64,000 nt of DNA, from NCBI RefSeq assembly GCF_001719615.1, contig NZ_MDVX01000011.1:62001-126000 (forward strand), read 5' to 3'. Both the position numbers and the translations under genes were made by a program. Shown here one piece after another: positions 16,436 through 24,222 of this stretch. The notes below the pieces were generated by a model. It saw only the letters and a list, made by a program, of their open reading frames with translations. It made no database searches and was not told where the DNA came from. The DNA comes from Neptunicoccus sediminis (GTDB lineage Bacteria; Pseudomonadota; Alphaproteobacteria; Rhodobacterales; Rhodobacteraceae). Numbering within the stretch: the first letter of the stretch is position 1; the number at the start of each line of letters is the position of its first letter.

Positions 16436-16840
16436 ATGGCTTTGAAACTGAAACCGAAACCCTTTGGTCCCGTCTTTGTCATCTTTGAAGGCAGCGATAG
16501 TTTCCTTTATGCCTACGGTGATCCGGACAAGGCCACACCGCATCCGCCGGTAAATTCGCCAGTGGATACGATGCTGGCCTCGCTTGGCTCTTGCATCGTG
16601 AAATCGGTGCAATGGGCGGCAGACCAGCACAAGGTAACGCCGCAGCCGTTTCAGGTTAAGGTGGAAGCGTTGAAATCCACCGATCTGCCGGGGCGGGTTG
16701 AATCCGCTACAATTACCGTGATCGGTGCCATTGTTGAGGATGCGGAACTTGCAGAGAAGATCGTCAAACAGGCGAAATCCGTTTGCACGGTCAGCAACTC
16801 CCTGACCACCAAAGTTGAAATCGTCATCGCGGCTGGATAA
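16436..16840 (+). CDS. OsmC/Ohr-family protein
   Basis: 134 residues. Cys53 in the helix LASLGSCIVKSVQWAA and Cys117 in KSVCTVSNSL fit the two redox cysteines of OsmC/Ohr thiol peroxidases, and the length is normal. The family reduces organic hydroperoxides, though many distant members have unknown roles. It begins 12 bases after the TRAP permease stop, so it is probably cotranscribed with the transporter and the P450. A role in coping with oxidised substrate or leaky P450 turnover is plausible inference. Confidence 0.82.
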   Translation: MALKLKPKPFGPVFVIFEGSDSFLYAYGDPDKATPHPPVNSPVDTMLASLGSCIVKSVQWAADQHKVTPQPFQVKVEALKSTDLPGRVESATITVIGAIVEDAELAEKIVKQAKSVCTVSNSLTTKVEIVIAAG

Positions 16841-16883
16841 TCCTGTCGCCCGCATTCCCCCATTCCGACCAGAGGCCCCCCCT

Positions 16884-18059
16884 GTGAGCAAGACCGTTCC
16901 GATTGATACAATAACCACGCTCGACATGCTGGATCGTGATCCGGAAGCCGTCTACCGGCGACTGCGCCGTGAGATGCCGATCGCGCGGATTGCGGCGATT
17001 AACCGGATCATTCTGACCAAGGCGGATGACACCTATCTGGCCAAGACGGACACACAGCATTTCGGCTCCAGCGATACGACAACGCCGATGCAGCGGGCCT
17101 TTGGCGGGCATACTCTGATGCGCAAGGACGGTGAGGCCCATCAGGTGGAACGGGCCGCCATGACGGAAACCTTCCACATTTCCGCCGCGCGCAGCCATTG
17201 GCAAGGCGTCTTTGATGCAATCGCACAGCAGGCGGTTGACGCGCTACCGCAAGGGGAAACCGTAGACCTGCGCAGCGCCCTTGCCGTGCCCATGACGGTG
17301 GCGTTTCTGAAACAGGTTCTCGGCATCGAACCAAAACCGGACAGGCAGTTGTTTGACTGGGCCAATGCACTGATCACAGGGGCGATGAACGCCGGTTTCT
17401 CTGAAGATGTGTTTGCGATCAGTGATCGGGCAAACGACGAGATGAACGCCTGTTTTGACAGAATGATCGAACAGCACCGCGCAGCCCCCAATCCTTCGGT
17501 GCTGGCGGTTATGGCCAATGCGGGGGATGCGCTGCCGCTCAGCCAGATCCGCACGAATATGAAAATCTGCATCGGCGGGGCCGTTGTTGAAACCCGCGAT
17601 GCGCTGCTGAGCACGCTACACGGTTTGCTGCAAAACCCCGATCAGATCCGCTATTGTCAGGAAACCGGTCGCTGGGATCTGGCAACCGAGGAAGGTCTGC
17701 GCTGGGTCGCGCCGATCCAGACCAGTCCGCGCATTGTACAACAAGAGTACAGCTTGCGCGGTGTCACCCTGCCCGCCGGTGAAACCGTCCTCGTCAGTCA
17801 GGCCTCTGCCAATTATGATGAGGATTACTGGCACGAACCGGAACGTTTCGACATCCACCGCACCGGCCCCGCAAACCAGACGTTCGGACTGGGGCCGCAC
17901 CGCTGTATGGGGGGTGGCATTTACCGCCAGTTTATCAGCGGATCGGTTTTGCCAGCTCTGTTCGACCGATTCTCGCAGATGCAGCCTGTTGCGGGATCAA
18001 CGGTAGAGTTCCGGGGCTTTGGTTTCAGAGGTCCGACAGCCCTGCCCGTACAACTGTAG
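16884..18059 (+). CDS. Cytochrome P450
   Basis: 391 residues from the GTG at 16884, which has AGAGG eight bases upstream; an in-frame ATG at 16815 would overlap the OsmC gene. All P450 marks are present in this numbering: I-helix GGAVVET at 231-237, ExxR as EGLR at 270-273, and the haem loop FGLGPHRCMGG with Cys341 as the iron ligand. There is no membrane anchor, so it should be soluble and need a ferredoxin and reductase, neither of which is encoded nearby. Position after a TRAP operon suggests it hydroxylates or demethylates the imported acid (inference). Confidence 0.93.
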   Translation: MSKTVPIDTITTLDMLDRDPEAVYRRLRREMPIARIAAINRIILTKADDTYLAKTDTQHFGSSDTTTPMQRAFGGHTLMRKDGEAHQVERAAMTETFHISAARSHWQGVFDAIAQQAVDALPQGETVDLRSALAVPMTVAFLKQVLGIEPKPDRQLFDWANALITGAMNAGFSEDVFAISDRANDEMNACFDRMIEQHRAAPNPSVLAVMANAGDALPLSQIRTNMKICIGGAVVETRDALLSTLHGLLQNPDQIRYCQETGRWDLATEEGLRWVAPIQTSPRIVQQEYSLRGVTLPAGETVLVSQASANYDEDYWHEPERFDIHRTGPANQTFGLGPHRCMGGGIYRQFISGSVLPALFDRFSQMQPVAGSTVEFRGFGFRGPTALPVQL

Positions 18060-18146
18060 ATTTGATCGACAAAGTACCTCACTTTTCGATGGGTGACACA
18101 TAGATAGACCGTAGGCGCGGTGTATTTGGGTCAAAAACCTGCAACT

Positions 18147-18167
18147 CTTTGGGTATTTTACCCAAAG
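18147..18167 (+). promoter_or_regulatory. Hairpin overlapping the ribosome-binding site of the class V PLP gene
   Basis: CTTTGGGTA, a TTT loop and TACCCAAAG form a perfect 9-bp stem whose 3' arm includes the first bases of the Shine-Dalgarno sequence AAAGGAGG (18164-18171). A second TTTGGGT lies at 18125-18131. It could be an operator for the neighbouring Lrp-like regulator or an RNA structure that hides the ribosome site, or both. Confidence 0.5.
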
Positions 18168-18177
18168 GAGGTGCCCC

Positions 18178-19614
18178 ATGTCTTTATCTACATTCCGCGA
18201 TGCCCTGAAATCCGACGATCTGGTCGCCCAACTGCGCAACAGCGTGATCGGGGACGGTATGAAAATCCCCGGCCTGTTCGCGGATGTATCGCTGGTCTAT
18301 GCGGATTACGTGGCATCGGGACGCGCCCTTGCGCCGGTAGAGGATTACATCCGCGACCACGTCCTGCCTTATTACGCCAATTCCCACACCGAGGCATCCT
18401 ATTGCGGGGCTTACATGACACGCCTTCGCGCCGAAGCGCGGGCGGAAATTGCGCGGCTGACCCGTGCAGACAAATGTAGCGTGATCTTTACCGGTTCCGG
18501 CGCAACGGCCGGATTGAACCGGCTGGTTTCTCTGTTCGGGGTGAACTCTGCACGCAAAGCGGTGGTGTTCGTCGGGCCTTATGAACATCACTCCAACCTG
18601 CTGCCGTGGCGCGAAAGTAATGCAGAGATCGTGGAAATCCCCGAAACCGCGCAGGGTGGACCTGATCTGGCGGTGCTAGAGGCAGAACTGCTGGCCCGCA
18701 GCGATGCGGATCTCAAAATCGGCAGTTTTTCTGCCGCCAGCAACGTGACGGGCATTGTGACCGATCCGATGGAAACCACCCGTTTGTTAAAAGCCCACGG
18801 CGCTTTGTCGGTTTGGGATTACGCCGGCGGCGGGCCTTATCTTCCGATTGATATGAACAGCACGCCGGAGTGTTTGATCGACGCAGTGGTTGTTTCCACC
18901 CATAAATTTCCCGGCGGTCCGGGGGGCAGTGGCGTGCTGATCGTGCGAGACACATCTGTTGTCCGCGACACCCCCACCTGGCCGGGTGGAGGCACCGTGA
19001 CTTTTGTCTCGCCGTGGGACCACGCCTATTCCACCAGCATCAGCGCGCGGGAAGAGGCCGGAACCCCCAATGTGATTGGCGATATACGCGCGGCATTGGC
19101 CTTTATGGTGAAAGATGCCATCGGACAGGATTTCATCACACGACGAGAAGCAGAACTGAACCGGATGGCTTTTGACGGGTGGCGCGACAATGCGCAGCTG
19201 TCCCTGCTGGCCCCTGACCAGCAAGAGCGTCTGCCGATCTTTTCCTTCCTCGTAAGTCGCGCTGATGGCACCCCGTTTCACCACCAGTTGTTCACCCGTA
19301 TGCTAAGCGATGTCTACGGTATCCAGACCCGTGGCGGCTGTGCCTGTGCCGGACCTTATGCGCATCGGTTGTTGAAAATCGCGCAAGCGGAGTCGCAAGA
19401 CCTGTTTAACGACCTGCAAGCGGGTAAGGAAATGCGCAAACCCGGTTGGGTGCGGTTGAACTTCAGCTATCTGATGGATGACGCACAGGTGCGTTACGTT
19501 CTGGACAGCGTAAACGAATTGACCACCCGTCTGGAAGAACTGGAACAACACTATACCGTCGATGCCTCGACCGCCCGATTCTCGATCAAACCGGACAGCC
19601 GCGCCGTAGCCTAA
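18178..19614 (+). CDS. Class V aminotransferase / cysteine-desulfurase-like PLP enzyme
   Basis: 478 residues. The PLP lysine is Lys243 in VVSTHKFPGGPGG. TGSGATAGLNRL (105-116) binds the cofactor phosphate, EHHSN (136-140) contains the histidine that stacks on PLP, and VWDYAGGGPYLPIDM holds the PLP aspartate. RGGCACAGPY supplies Cys388 and Cys390 where desulfurases carry their active cysteine, although the loop differs from IscS/SufS. It is about 70 residues longer than SufS. Desulfurase, lyase or epimerase activity are all possible. Strong AAAGGAGGTG ribosome site. It ends overlapping the stop of a convergent Lrp-type regulator, its probable controller. Confidence 0.8.
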   Translation: MSLSTFRDALKSDDLVAQLRNSVIGDGMKIPGLFADVSLVYADYVASGRALAPVEDYIRDHVLPYYANSHTEASYCGAYMTRLRAEARAEIARLTRADKCSVIFTGSGATAGLNRLVSLFGVNSARKAVVFVGPYEHHSNLLPWRESNAEIVEIPETAQGGPDLAVLEAELLARSDADLKIGSFSAASNVTGIVTDPMETTRLLKAHGALSVWDYAGGGPYLPIDMNSTPECLIDAVVVSTHKFPGGPGGSGVLIVRDTSVVRDTPTWPGGGTVTFVSPWDHAYSTSISAREEAGTPNVIGDIRAALAFMVKDAIGQDFITRREAELNRMAFDGWRDNAQLSLLAPDQQERLPIFSFLVSRADGTPFHHQLFTRMLSDVYGIQTRGGCACAGPYAHRLLKIAQAESQDLFNDLQAGKEMRKPGWVRLNFSYLMDDAQVRYVLDSVNELTTRLEELEQHYTVDASTARFSIKPDSRAVA

Positions 19615-20060
19615 AGCGGTAACGCGCGGTTGTTGGCGATGGCCTCCATTGTGATCAGCGAGGTGACGGATTCCAGCGCTTCGTCCACGATCAGTTTCTG
19701 GTACACCCGATCAAAATCGGTTATGTCAGCGGCCACGACCTTTAGCATATAGTCGTACTCCCCTGCGATCCGGAAGAAATCGACTACGTTCGGGATCAAA
19801 AGAACGCGGCGGCGGAAATCCTGCAACCAAGTCACCGAATGCTGGCGCGTTTTCAGCATGACAAAAACCGTCAGCCCCATGCCCAGCTTGGCAGGATCGA
19901 GCCGCACGGTTTCCCCGACGATCACGCCTGCATCCTTCATGGTTTTAATCCGCCGCCAGCAAGCGTTTTGCGACAGACCGATCTGATCGGCAAGCTCCCG
20001 TTGCGGAATTGACGAGTCTTCTTGCAGCTTTTGCAGGATTTTGAGGTCGATATGATCCAT
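19611..20060 (-). CDS. Lrp/AsnC-family transcriptional regulator
   Basis: 149 residues from the ATG at 20060 (MDHIDLKILQKLQEDSS), preceded by AAGGTG. The frame is open upstream but carries no conserved sequence. N-terminal helix-turn-helix (IPQRELADQIGLSQNACWRRIKTMKDAGVI) and a C-terminal RAM ligand-binding domain (GEYDYMLKVVAADITDFDRVYQKLI) are clear. Such regulators sense amino acids and control adjacent catabolic genes. It is convergent with the PLP enzyme gene, sharing four bases of stop-codon overlap. Confidence 0.92.
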   Translation of the reverse strand: MDHIDLKILQKLQEDSSIPQRELADQIGLSQNACWRRIKTMKDAGVIVGETVRLDPAKLGMGLTVFVMLKTRQHSVTWLQDFRRRVLLIPNVVDFFRIAGEYDYMLKVVAADITDFDRVYQKLIVDEALESVTSLITMEAIANNRALPL

Positions 20061-20091
20061 GTCCGGCACCTTTTTTGGTGCTTTATACAGA

Positions 20092-20116
20092 AAATGACCC
20101 GATTGTCGGGTCATTT
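20092..20116 (-). terminator. Terminator-like palindrome downstream of znuA, upstream of the Lrp gene
   Basis: An 11-bp perfect inverted repeat (AAATGACCCGA, loop TTG on the plus strand) lies 44 bases past the znuA stop, followed in that direction by TTTTCT. It fits a Rho-independent terminator for znuA. It is also 31 bases upstream of the Lrp-type start, so an operator role is possible. Confidence 0.6.
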
Positions 20117-20160
20117 CTTTTGGTATCAGGCAGGTTTTCGCAAGAAACCTTGCACAGCGA

Positions 20161-21234
20161 TCACAGACAGCCCGCCAAAGTCCGCGCCAGATTGCGCAGC
20201 ACCTCGGGGTAAAGCGCAGCACCCGGTTCAAGATCAGCGCCAAGGGGATCAAGCACGCCGGTGTTGACCTTAGCCCCCTCCATCACAGCCTGAATGATTC
20301 CGGGGTTGAACTGGGGTTCGCTTAGCACACAGGTGACATTCTGCTCTGCAACACGGGCCTGAACCTGCGCAATGCGGGCCGGACTCGGGTCCGAAGCATC
20401 AGACAAAGAAATCGCGCCGGATGCGGGCAGTTCGAAGGAATTCTCGAAATACTGGTAGGCATCGTGGAACACGATGAAATTCCGGCCGCGCACCGGTTCA
20501 AGCAGCCCGCTGATTTCCGTTTCCAACGCGGCGAGTTCCGCTTGTCCTTCTTGCGCGTTTGCTTGATAGGCTTCGGCGTTTTCCGGATCAACGTCGGACA
20601 GTTGCGCCGCGATTACGTCAAGCCAATGCGCCCCGTTATCAATAGACAGCCAGGCGTGGGGGTCTTCTGAACCGTGCGCATGACCGTGGTGCCCGTCTTC
20701 AGCATGATCTTCATGATCATCGTGTTTTTCATCGTGGGCGTGGTCTTCGCCGTGATCGTGGTCGGCATGATCTTTATGGTCGTGGCCCTCATGGTCATGG
20801 TCCTCATGATCATGTTCGTCGTGGTCGTGATCCTTATGATCATCATGTCCCGCCTCTTCCCCATGATCATGAGAGAACAGCGCATTCTGGCGGAACGGCA
20901 ACCGCAGCGTGCCTTCCGTTTCCAAAAGCTCCACCACCGCCGCGTTTGTTGCCAGCGTCTCCACCCCGTCCTTCAGCCAAGGCGTCATCCCGCGACTGAC
21001 CCAGAACACCACGTCCGAGTCTTGCAAGGCGCGGGCCTGAGAGGGGCGCAGGCTGTATTCATGGGGGCTGGCACCGGGGGAAACGATCAGGGAAGGCGTG
21101 CCCACCCCCGCCATAACGCGGGACACAAGCGAGTGGACCGGCGCAATATCCACCGCCACGCGCGGCATTTCTGCCAGCGCGGCACCGGCAGGCATCATAG
21201 CGGTCAGGAGAAGGGAGAAGAGGTTTCTGGACAT
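20161..21234 (-). CDS. znuA: Zinc ABC transporter periplasmic binding protein ZnuA
   Basis: 357 residues from the ATG at 21234, which has GGAG six bases upstream; an earlier in-frame ATG at 21246 has no better site. Signal peptide to about residue 22 (MSRNLFSLLLTAMMPAGAALA). Zn ligands by family position are His58 (SPHEYS), His193 (DPHAW) and the His of FIVFHDAYQYF. Between them, at about 122-188, lies an exceptionally long loop of His, Asp and Glu with about 24 histidines, longer than the E. coli loop. It is thought to gather zinc or act as a sensor. Divergent from zur-znuC-znuB, with Zur-box-like sites between. Confidence 0.95.
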   Translation of the reverse strand: MSRNLFSLLLTAMMPAGAALAEMPRVAVDIAPVHSLVSRVMAGVGTPSLIVSPGASPHEYSLRPSQARALQDSDVVFWVSRGMTPWLKDGVETLATNAAVVELLETEGTLRLPFRQNALFSHDHGEEAGHDDHKDHDHDEHDHEDHDHEGHDHKDHADHDHGEDHAHDEKHDDHEDHAEDGHHGHAHGSEDPHAWLSIDNGAHWLDVIAAQLSDVDPENAEAYQANAQEGQAELAALETEISGLLEPVRGRNFIVFHDAYQYFENSFELPASGAISLSDASDPSPARIAQVQARVAEQNVTCVLSEPQFNPGIIQAVMEGAKVNTGVLDPLGADLEPGAALYPEVLRNLARTLAGCL

Positions 21235-21246
21235 CAACGGCTCCAT

Positions 21247-21264
21247 GTGATTTTATTACATTAC
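21247..21264. promoter_or_regulatory. Zur-box-like site, znuA side
   Basis: The minus strand reads GTAATGTAATAAAATCAC, an imperfect palindrome close to the Zur operator pattern of A+T-rich halves around ATGTNATA. It lies 13 bases upstream of the znuA start, where a zinc-bound Zur dimer would block transcription or translation start. Confidence 0.65.
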
Positions 21265-21277
21265 AAAACGAGTAATG

Positions 21278-21295
21278 GAAATGTAATAACATGAC
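21278..21295. promoter_or_regulatory. Zur-box-like site overlapping the zur start
   Basis: GAAATGTAATAACATGAC is a good match to the Zur consensus, with ATGT/ACAT half sites. It covers the zur start codon at 21291, so zur-znuC-znuB should be repressed by its own product at high zinc. Confidence 0.7.
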
Positions 21296-21809
21296 AAGTG
21301 CGGCACCGCAGAAAAAAGCGACCGGCCCGGATACGGTCGGGTTTGAACACCACGATCACAGCCATTGCATCACCGAGGCCGTGGCCGCAGCAGAGACTTA
21401 TTGCGCACAGAAAGGGTTGCGTTTCACGCCCGCCCGCCGCAAGGCGCTGGAGATATTGTTGCAGCAACATCGCGCCCTTGGTGCCTATGAAATGCTCGAC
21501 AGATTGCGCGAGTCAGGCTTCGGCTCGCAGCCCCCTGTGGCTTACCGTGCGCTTGAATTTCTGGTCGCCAACGGGTTTGCCCATAAGATCGAACAGCTCA
21601 ACGCGTTCATTGCCTGCGCCCACCCCGGTGCCAGCCACACCCCTGCCTTTATGATCTGTCGCAAGTGTCAGTCCGTGGCCGAGGCGAAATCCACACCCGC
21701 CCGCGGTGCCCTTGGCGATGCTGCACGGGCCGCAGGGTTTCAGATCGAACGCACTGTGGTCGAAGCGGAGGGCATCTGCCCCTCCTGCGTTGAGAAAGCG
21801 CCCGCATGA
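21291..21809 (+). CDS. zur: Zinc uptake regulator Zur (Fur family)
   Basis: 172 residues. Winged helix (GLRFTPARRKALEILLQQHRALGAYEMLDRL, about 42-72) with VAYRALEFLVANGF as recognition region, as in Fur proteins. Two CxxC pairs, Cys123/Cys126 and Cys163/Cys166, make the structural zinc site. A His-rich N-terminal motif HHDHSHC (20-26) may add a metal site. It represses zinc uptake when zinc is plentiful. First gene of the rightward znu operon, overlapping znuC by four bases. Confidence 0.95.
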   Translation: MTSAAPQKKATGPDTVGFEHHDHSHCITEAVAAAETYCAQKGLRFTPARRKALEILLQQHRALGAYEMLDRLRESGFGSQPPVAYRALEFLVANGFAHKIEQLNAFIACAHPGASHTPAFMICRKCQSVAEAKSTPARGALGDAARAAGFQIERTVVEAEGICPSCVEKAPA

Positions 21810-22567
21810 GTCTGGTTTCCGTTGAGAATGTCAGCGTCGGTTACGGCGCAAATACCGTGTTGCGCAATGTCAGTTTTGCCGTCACCCCGAAAGAGATTGT
21901 CACCATTGTCGGGCCGAACGGATCGGGGAAGACAACGCTGCTGCGCACATTGATCGGGGCCGTACGTCCGTCCACGGGGCGGATCAACCAAAAGGCGGGC
22001 TTGCGGATCGGCTATGTCCCCCAAAAACTGCACATCGACCCGACCCTGCCAATCACCGTGGACCGGTTTCTGCGCCTGACAGACCGCAAGGCGGATCGCG
22101 CCACCTGTGCGGCTGCGCTGGAACGGGCGGGCGTTCCCGACCTGACCAACCGCCAGATGTCGGCTTTGTCGGGGGGGCAATTGCAACGGGTTCTGCTGGC
22201 CCGCGCCCTGATCAATCGACCGGATCTTTTGCTGCTGGATGAGGCCACCCAGGGGCTGGACCAGCCCGGATCGGCCGCGTTCTACCGCCAGATCGAAGAG
22301 GTCCGCCGCGACACCGGCTGCGCGGTTGTGATGATCAGTCACGAACTTCATGTGGTGATGAGCGCGTCGGACAGGGTGATTTGTCTGAACGGGCATGTGT
22401 GCTGCGAAGGGACGCCGGATATTGTTTCTGCCGCACCGGAATACCGCGCCCTGTTTGGCACGGGCACCGGCGGGGCGCTGGCGCTTTACCGGCATGAACA
22501 CGACCACAACCACGATGAAAACTGCACCCATGACCACACCCACACCCCGACCGAGGCCGCTGAATGA
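21806..22567 (+). CDS. znuC: Zinc ABC transporter ATP-binding protein ZnuC
   Basis: 253 residues. Walker A GPNGSGKTT (36-44), signature LSGGQ (121-125), Walker B LLLLDEATQG (141-150) and the switch His in VVMISHELHVV. A C-terminal tail (about 230-253) is rich in His, with HEHDHNHDENC and HDHTHT, echoing the ZnuA loop. It powers zinc import with ZnuB. Overlaps zur and znuB by four bases each. Confidence 0.95.
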   Translation: MSLVSVENVSVGYGANTVLRNVSFAVTPKEIVTIVGPNGSGKTTLLRTLIGAVRPSTGRINQKAGLRIGYVPQKLHIDPTLPITVDRFLRLTDRKADRATCAAALERAGVPDLTNRQMSALSGGQLQRVLLARALINRPDLLLLDEATQGLDQPGSAAFYRQIEEVRRDTGCAVVMISHELHVVMSASDRVICLNGHVCCEGTPDIVSAAPEYRALFGTGTGGALALYRHEHDHNHDENCTHDHTHTPTEAAE

Positions 22568-23358
22568 TGCTTGATGATTTTATGACCCGCGCCGCCCTTG
22601 CAGGCATTGGTGTCGCCTGTGCCGCTGCCCCTCTGGGCAGCTTTGTGGTCTGGCGGCGTATGGCGTATTTTGGCGACGCCACATCCCACGCAGCAATTTT
22701 GGGGGTGGCGCTCTCGCTCGCCCTGCAGATGTCGATTTTTGCAGGGGCGATGGCGGTTGCACTGGGCATGGCGCTGACTGTGACGCTGCTGGCGGGGCGG
22801 GGTTATGGCATGGACACGCTTCTGGGGGTGCTGGCCCATTCCGCGCTGGCCTTCGGTCTGGTGGCCGTGTCCTTTTTGTCAGGCGTACGCATTGATTTGA
22901 TGGCCTATCTGTTCGGGGATATTCTGGCGGTGTCGCGCAGTGATTTAATGGTGATCTGGGGCGGCGCACTGCTGGTGATCGGCCTGATTGCATGGCGCTG
23001 GTCGGCCCTCCTGACCGCTACGCTGAGCGAGGAGCTTGCCTATGCCAGCGGCATTGATCCCAAGCGGGAGCAGTTGATCCTGACCCTGTCTCTCGCTGTG
23101 ACCGTCGCGGTGGCGATCAAGGTGGTAGGTGCTCTGTTAATTGCTGCGATGCTGATCATCCCTGCCGCTGCGGCCCGCCCGCTGGCGCGCACGCCCGAAC
23201 AGATGGCCTTTGTCGCCGCGCTAACCGGCGGGGCGTCAGCCGTGATTGGCTTGCAGGCCGCCTACGCGCTGGACACGCCAGCCGGTCCGACAATCGTTTG
23301 CGTGGCGGCAGTCACCTTTGTGCTGACCAGCCTGCTGCGGCCTATTCTGCGGTCCTGA
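22564..23358 (+). CDS. znuB: Zinc ABC transporter permease ZnuB
   Basis: 264 residues, about eight membrane segments, ABC-3 family. GSFVVWRRMAYFGDATSHAAILG is the conserved N-terminal region with the His typical of metal permeases, and SEELAYASGIDPKREQL is the ATPase-contact loop. Starts at overlapping ATGATG codons inside the znuC stop. Ends 15 bases before the convergent IclR gene. Confidence 0.95.
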   Translation: MMLDDFMTRAALAGIGVACAAAPLGSFVVWRRMAYFGDATSHAAILGVALSLALQMSIFAGAMAVALGMALTVTLLAGRGYGMDTLLGVLAHSALAFGLVAVSFLSGVRIDLMAYLFGDILAVSRSDLMVIWGGALLVIGLIAWRWSALLTATLSEELAYASGIDPKREQLILTLSLAVTVAVAIKVVGALLIAAMLIIPAAAARPLARTPEQMAFVAALTGGASAVIGLQAAYALDTPAGPTIVCVAAVTFVLTSLLRPILRS

Positions 23359-23373
23359 TCGGGGGCAAAGAGG

Positions 23374-24222
23374 TCACTTCAGATAGAACGGAGTCTCAAA
23401 TAGTCCGGTCATGCGAATGGACTCTGCCGCCTTGGCCATGCGGGGACCGAGATCGTTTTCCACATAGTCCTCTCGCGCGCTGAAACGGGGAAGACCGCAG
23501 GCAAGTGCCACATAAAGTCCGTCAGAGGTCAGCCCCAAAGGGGTCCCCAGTGCAACGATATTCGGGCGCCAGTCCCCATAGGATGCACAGAAGCCTTCGG
23601 TCCGGCACCGTGTAATCGCATCTGCGGTCAAACTGGAATGTTCCTCAAATTCATCGGGGAAATTGTGCCGCAGGTTGGCCAACATGTCGTAAAGATCCTG
23701 CCCTTCGAGTAAGGACAACAACGCCCGCCCGCTCGCAGACCGGTGCAGCGGGCCGGTGATGCCCGGTTCGGGCACATGGGGGAAGCTGGACGGGTTCCCG
23801 ACCGAATAGACCTGCACGAACTGGTCGCCCGAAATTACCGCCAACGTGCAATTCCCCGAGCTCATTTCTGCGATTTCCCGCATCGGCCCGACAAGCTGGT
23901 GCCGCCAGCGGGTGGCCGACAGCACCGGATAGGACAGGGCCAGAATGCGGGGCGCCAACAGGAACTGCCCCTTGGGATCGCGCCGCAAATACCCCATATG
24001 GATCAGGGTTTTGCACAGCCGCGACACGGTCGCGCGGTTCAACCCCAACTGGCGGGCAATTTCTGCGTTTGAAAGACGATCCACGCTGTCATTGAACAGG
24101 GCCAGAATCTCCAGCCCGCGCATCAGGGTCGATGAAAGCGCATGATCGACAGCATAAGATGCTTCCGGCTCTACCGCGCCTTCATCCGCCCATTGGTTGA
24201 GGATCGTCTTGCTGTCCGTCAA
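23374..24222 (-). CDS. IclR-family transcriptional regulator
   Basis: 282 residues. N-terminal winged helix (RLSNAEIARQLGLNRATVSRLCKTLIHMGYL, about 49-79) and a C-terminal effector domain (GITGPLHRSASGRALLSLLEGQ, then TRCRTEGFCASYGDWRPNIVALGTPL) match IclR. The start is a TTG at 24222 that overlaps the TGA of the CoA-transferase (TTGA). The next Met is at residue 34, just before the conserved core. It is coupled to the CoA-transferase and probably controls the divergent acyl-CoA dehydrogenase operon, with a CoA-pathway acid as effector (inference). Confidence 0.92.
   Translation of the reverse strand: MTDSKTILNQWADEGAVEPEASYAVDHALSSTLMRGLEILALFNDSVDRLSNAEIARQLGLNRATVSRLCKTLIHMGYLRRDPKGQFLLAPRILALSYPVLSATRWRHQLVGPMREIAEMSSGNCTLAVISGDQFVQVYSVGNPSSFPHVPEPGITGPLHRSASGRALLSLLEGQDLYDMLANLRHNFPDEFEEHSSLTADAITRCRTEGFCASYGDWRPNIVALGTPLGLTSDGLYVALACGLPRFSAREDYVENDLGPRMAKAAESIRMTGLFETPFYLK

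Noticed and set aside
20600-20870. Repeat-like DNA in znuA (recurrent cat/gtc trinucleotides)
   Set aside because: It codes for the His/Asp-rich ZnuA loop and is not a tandem DNA repeat or CRISPR array.
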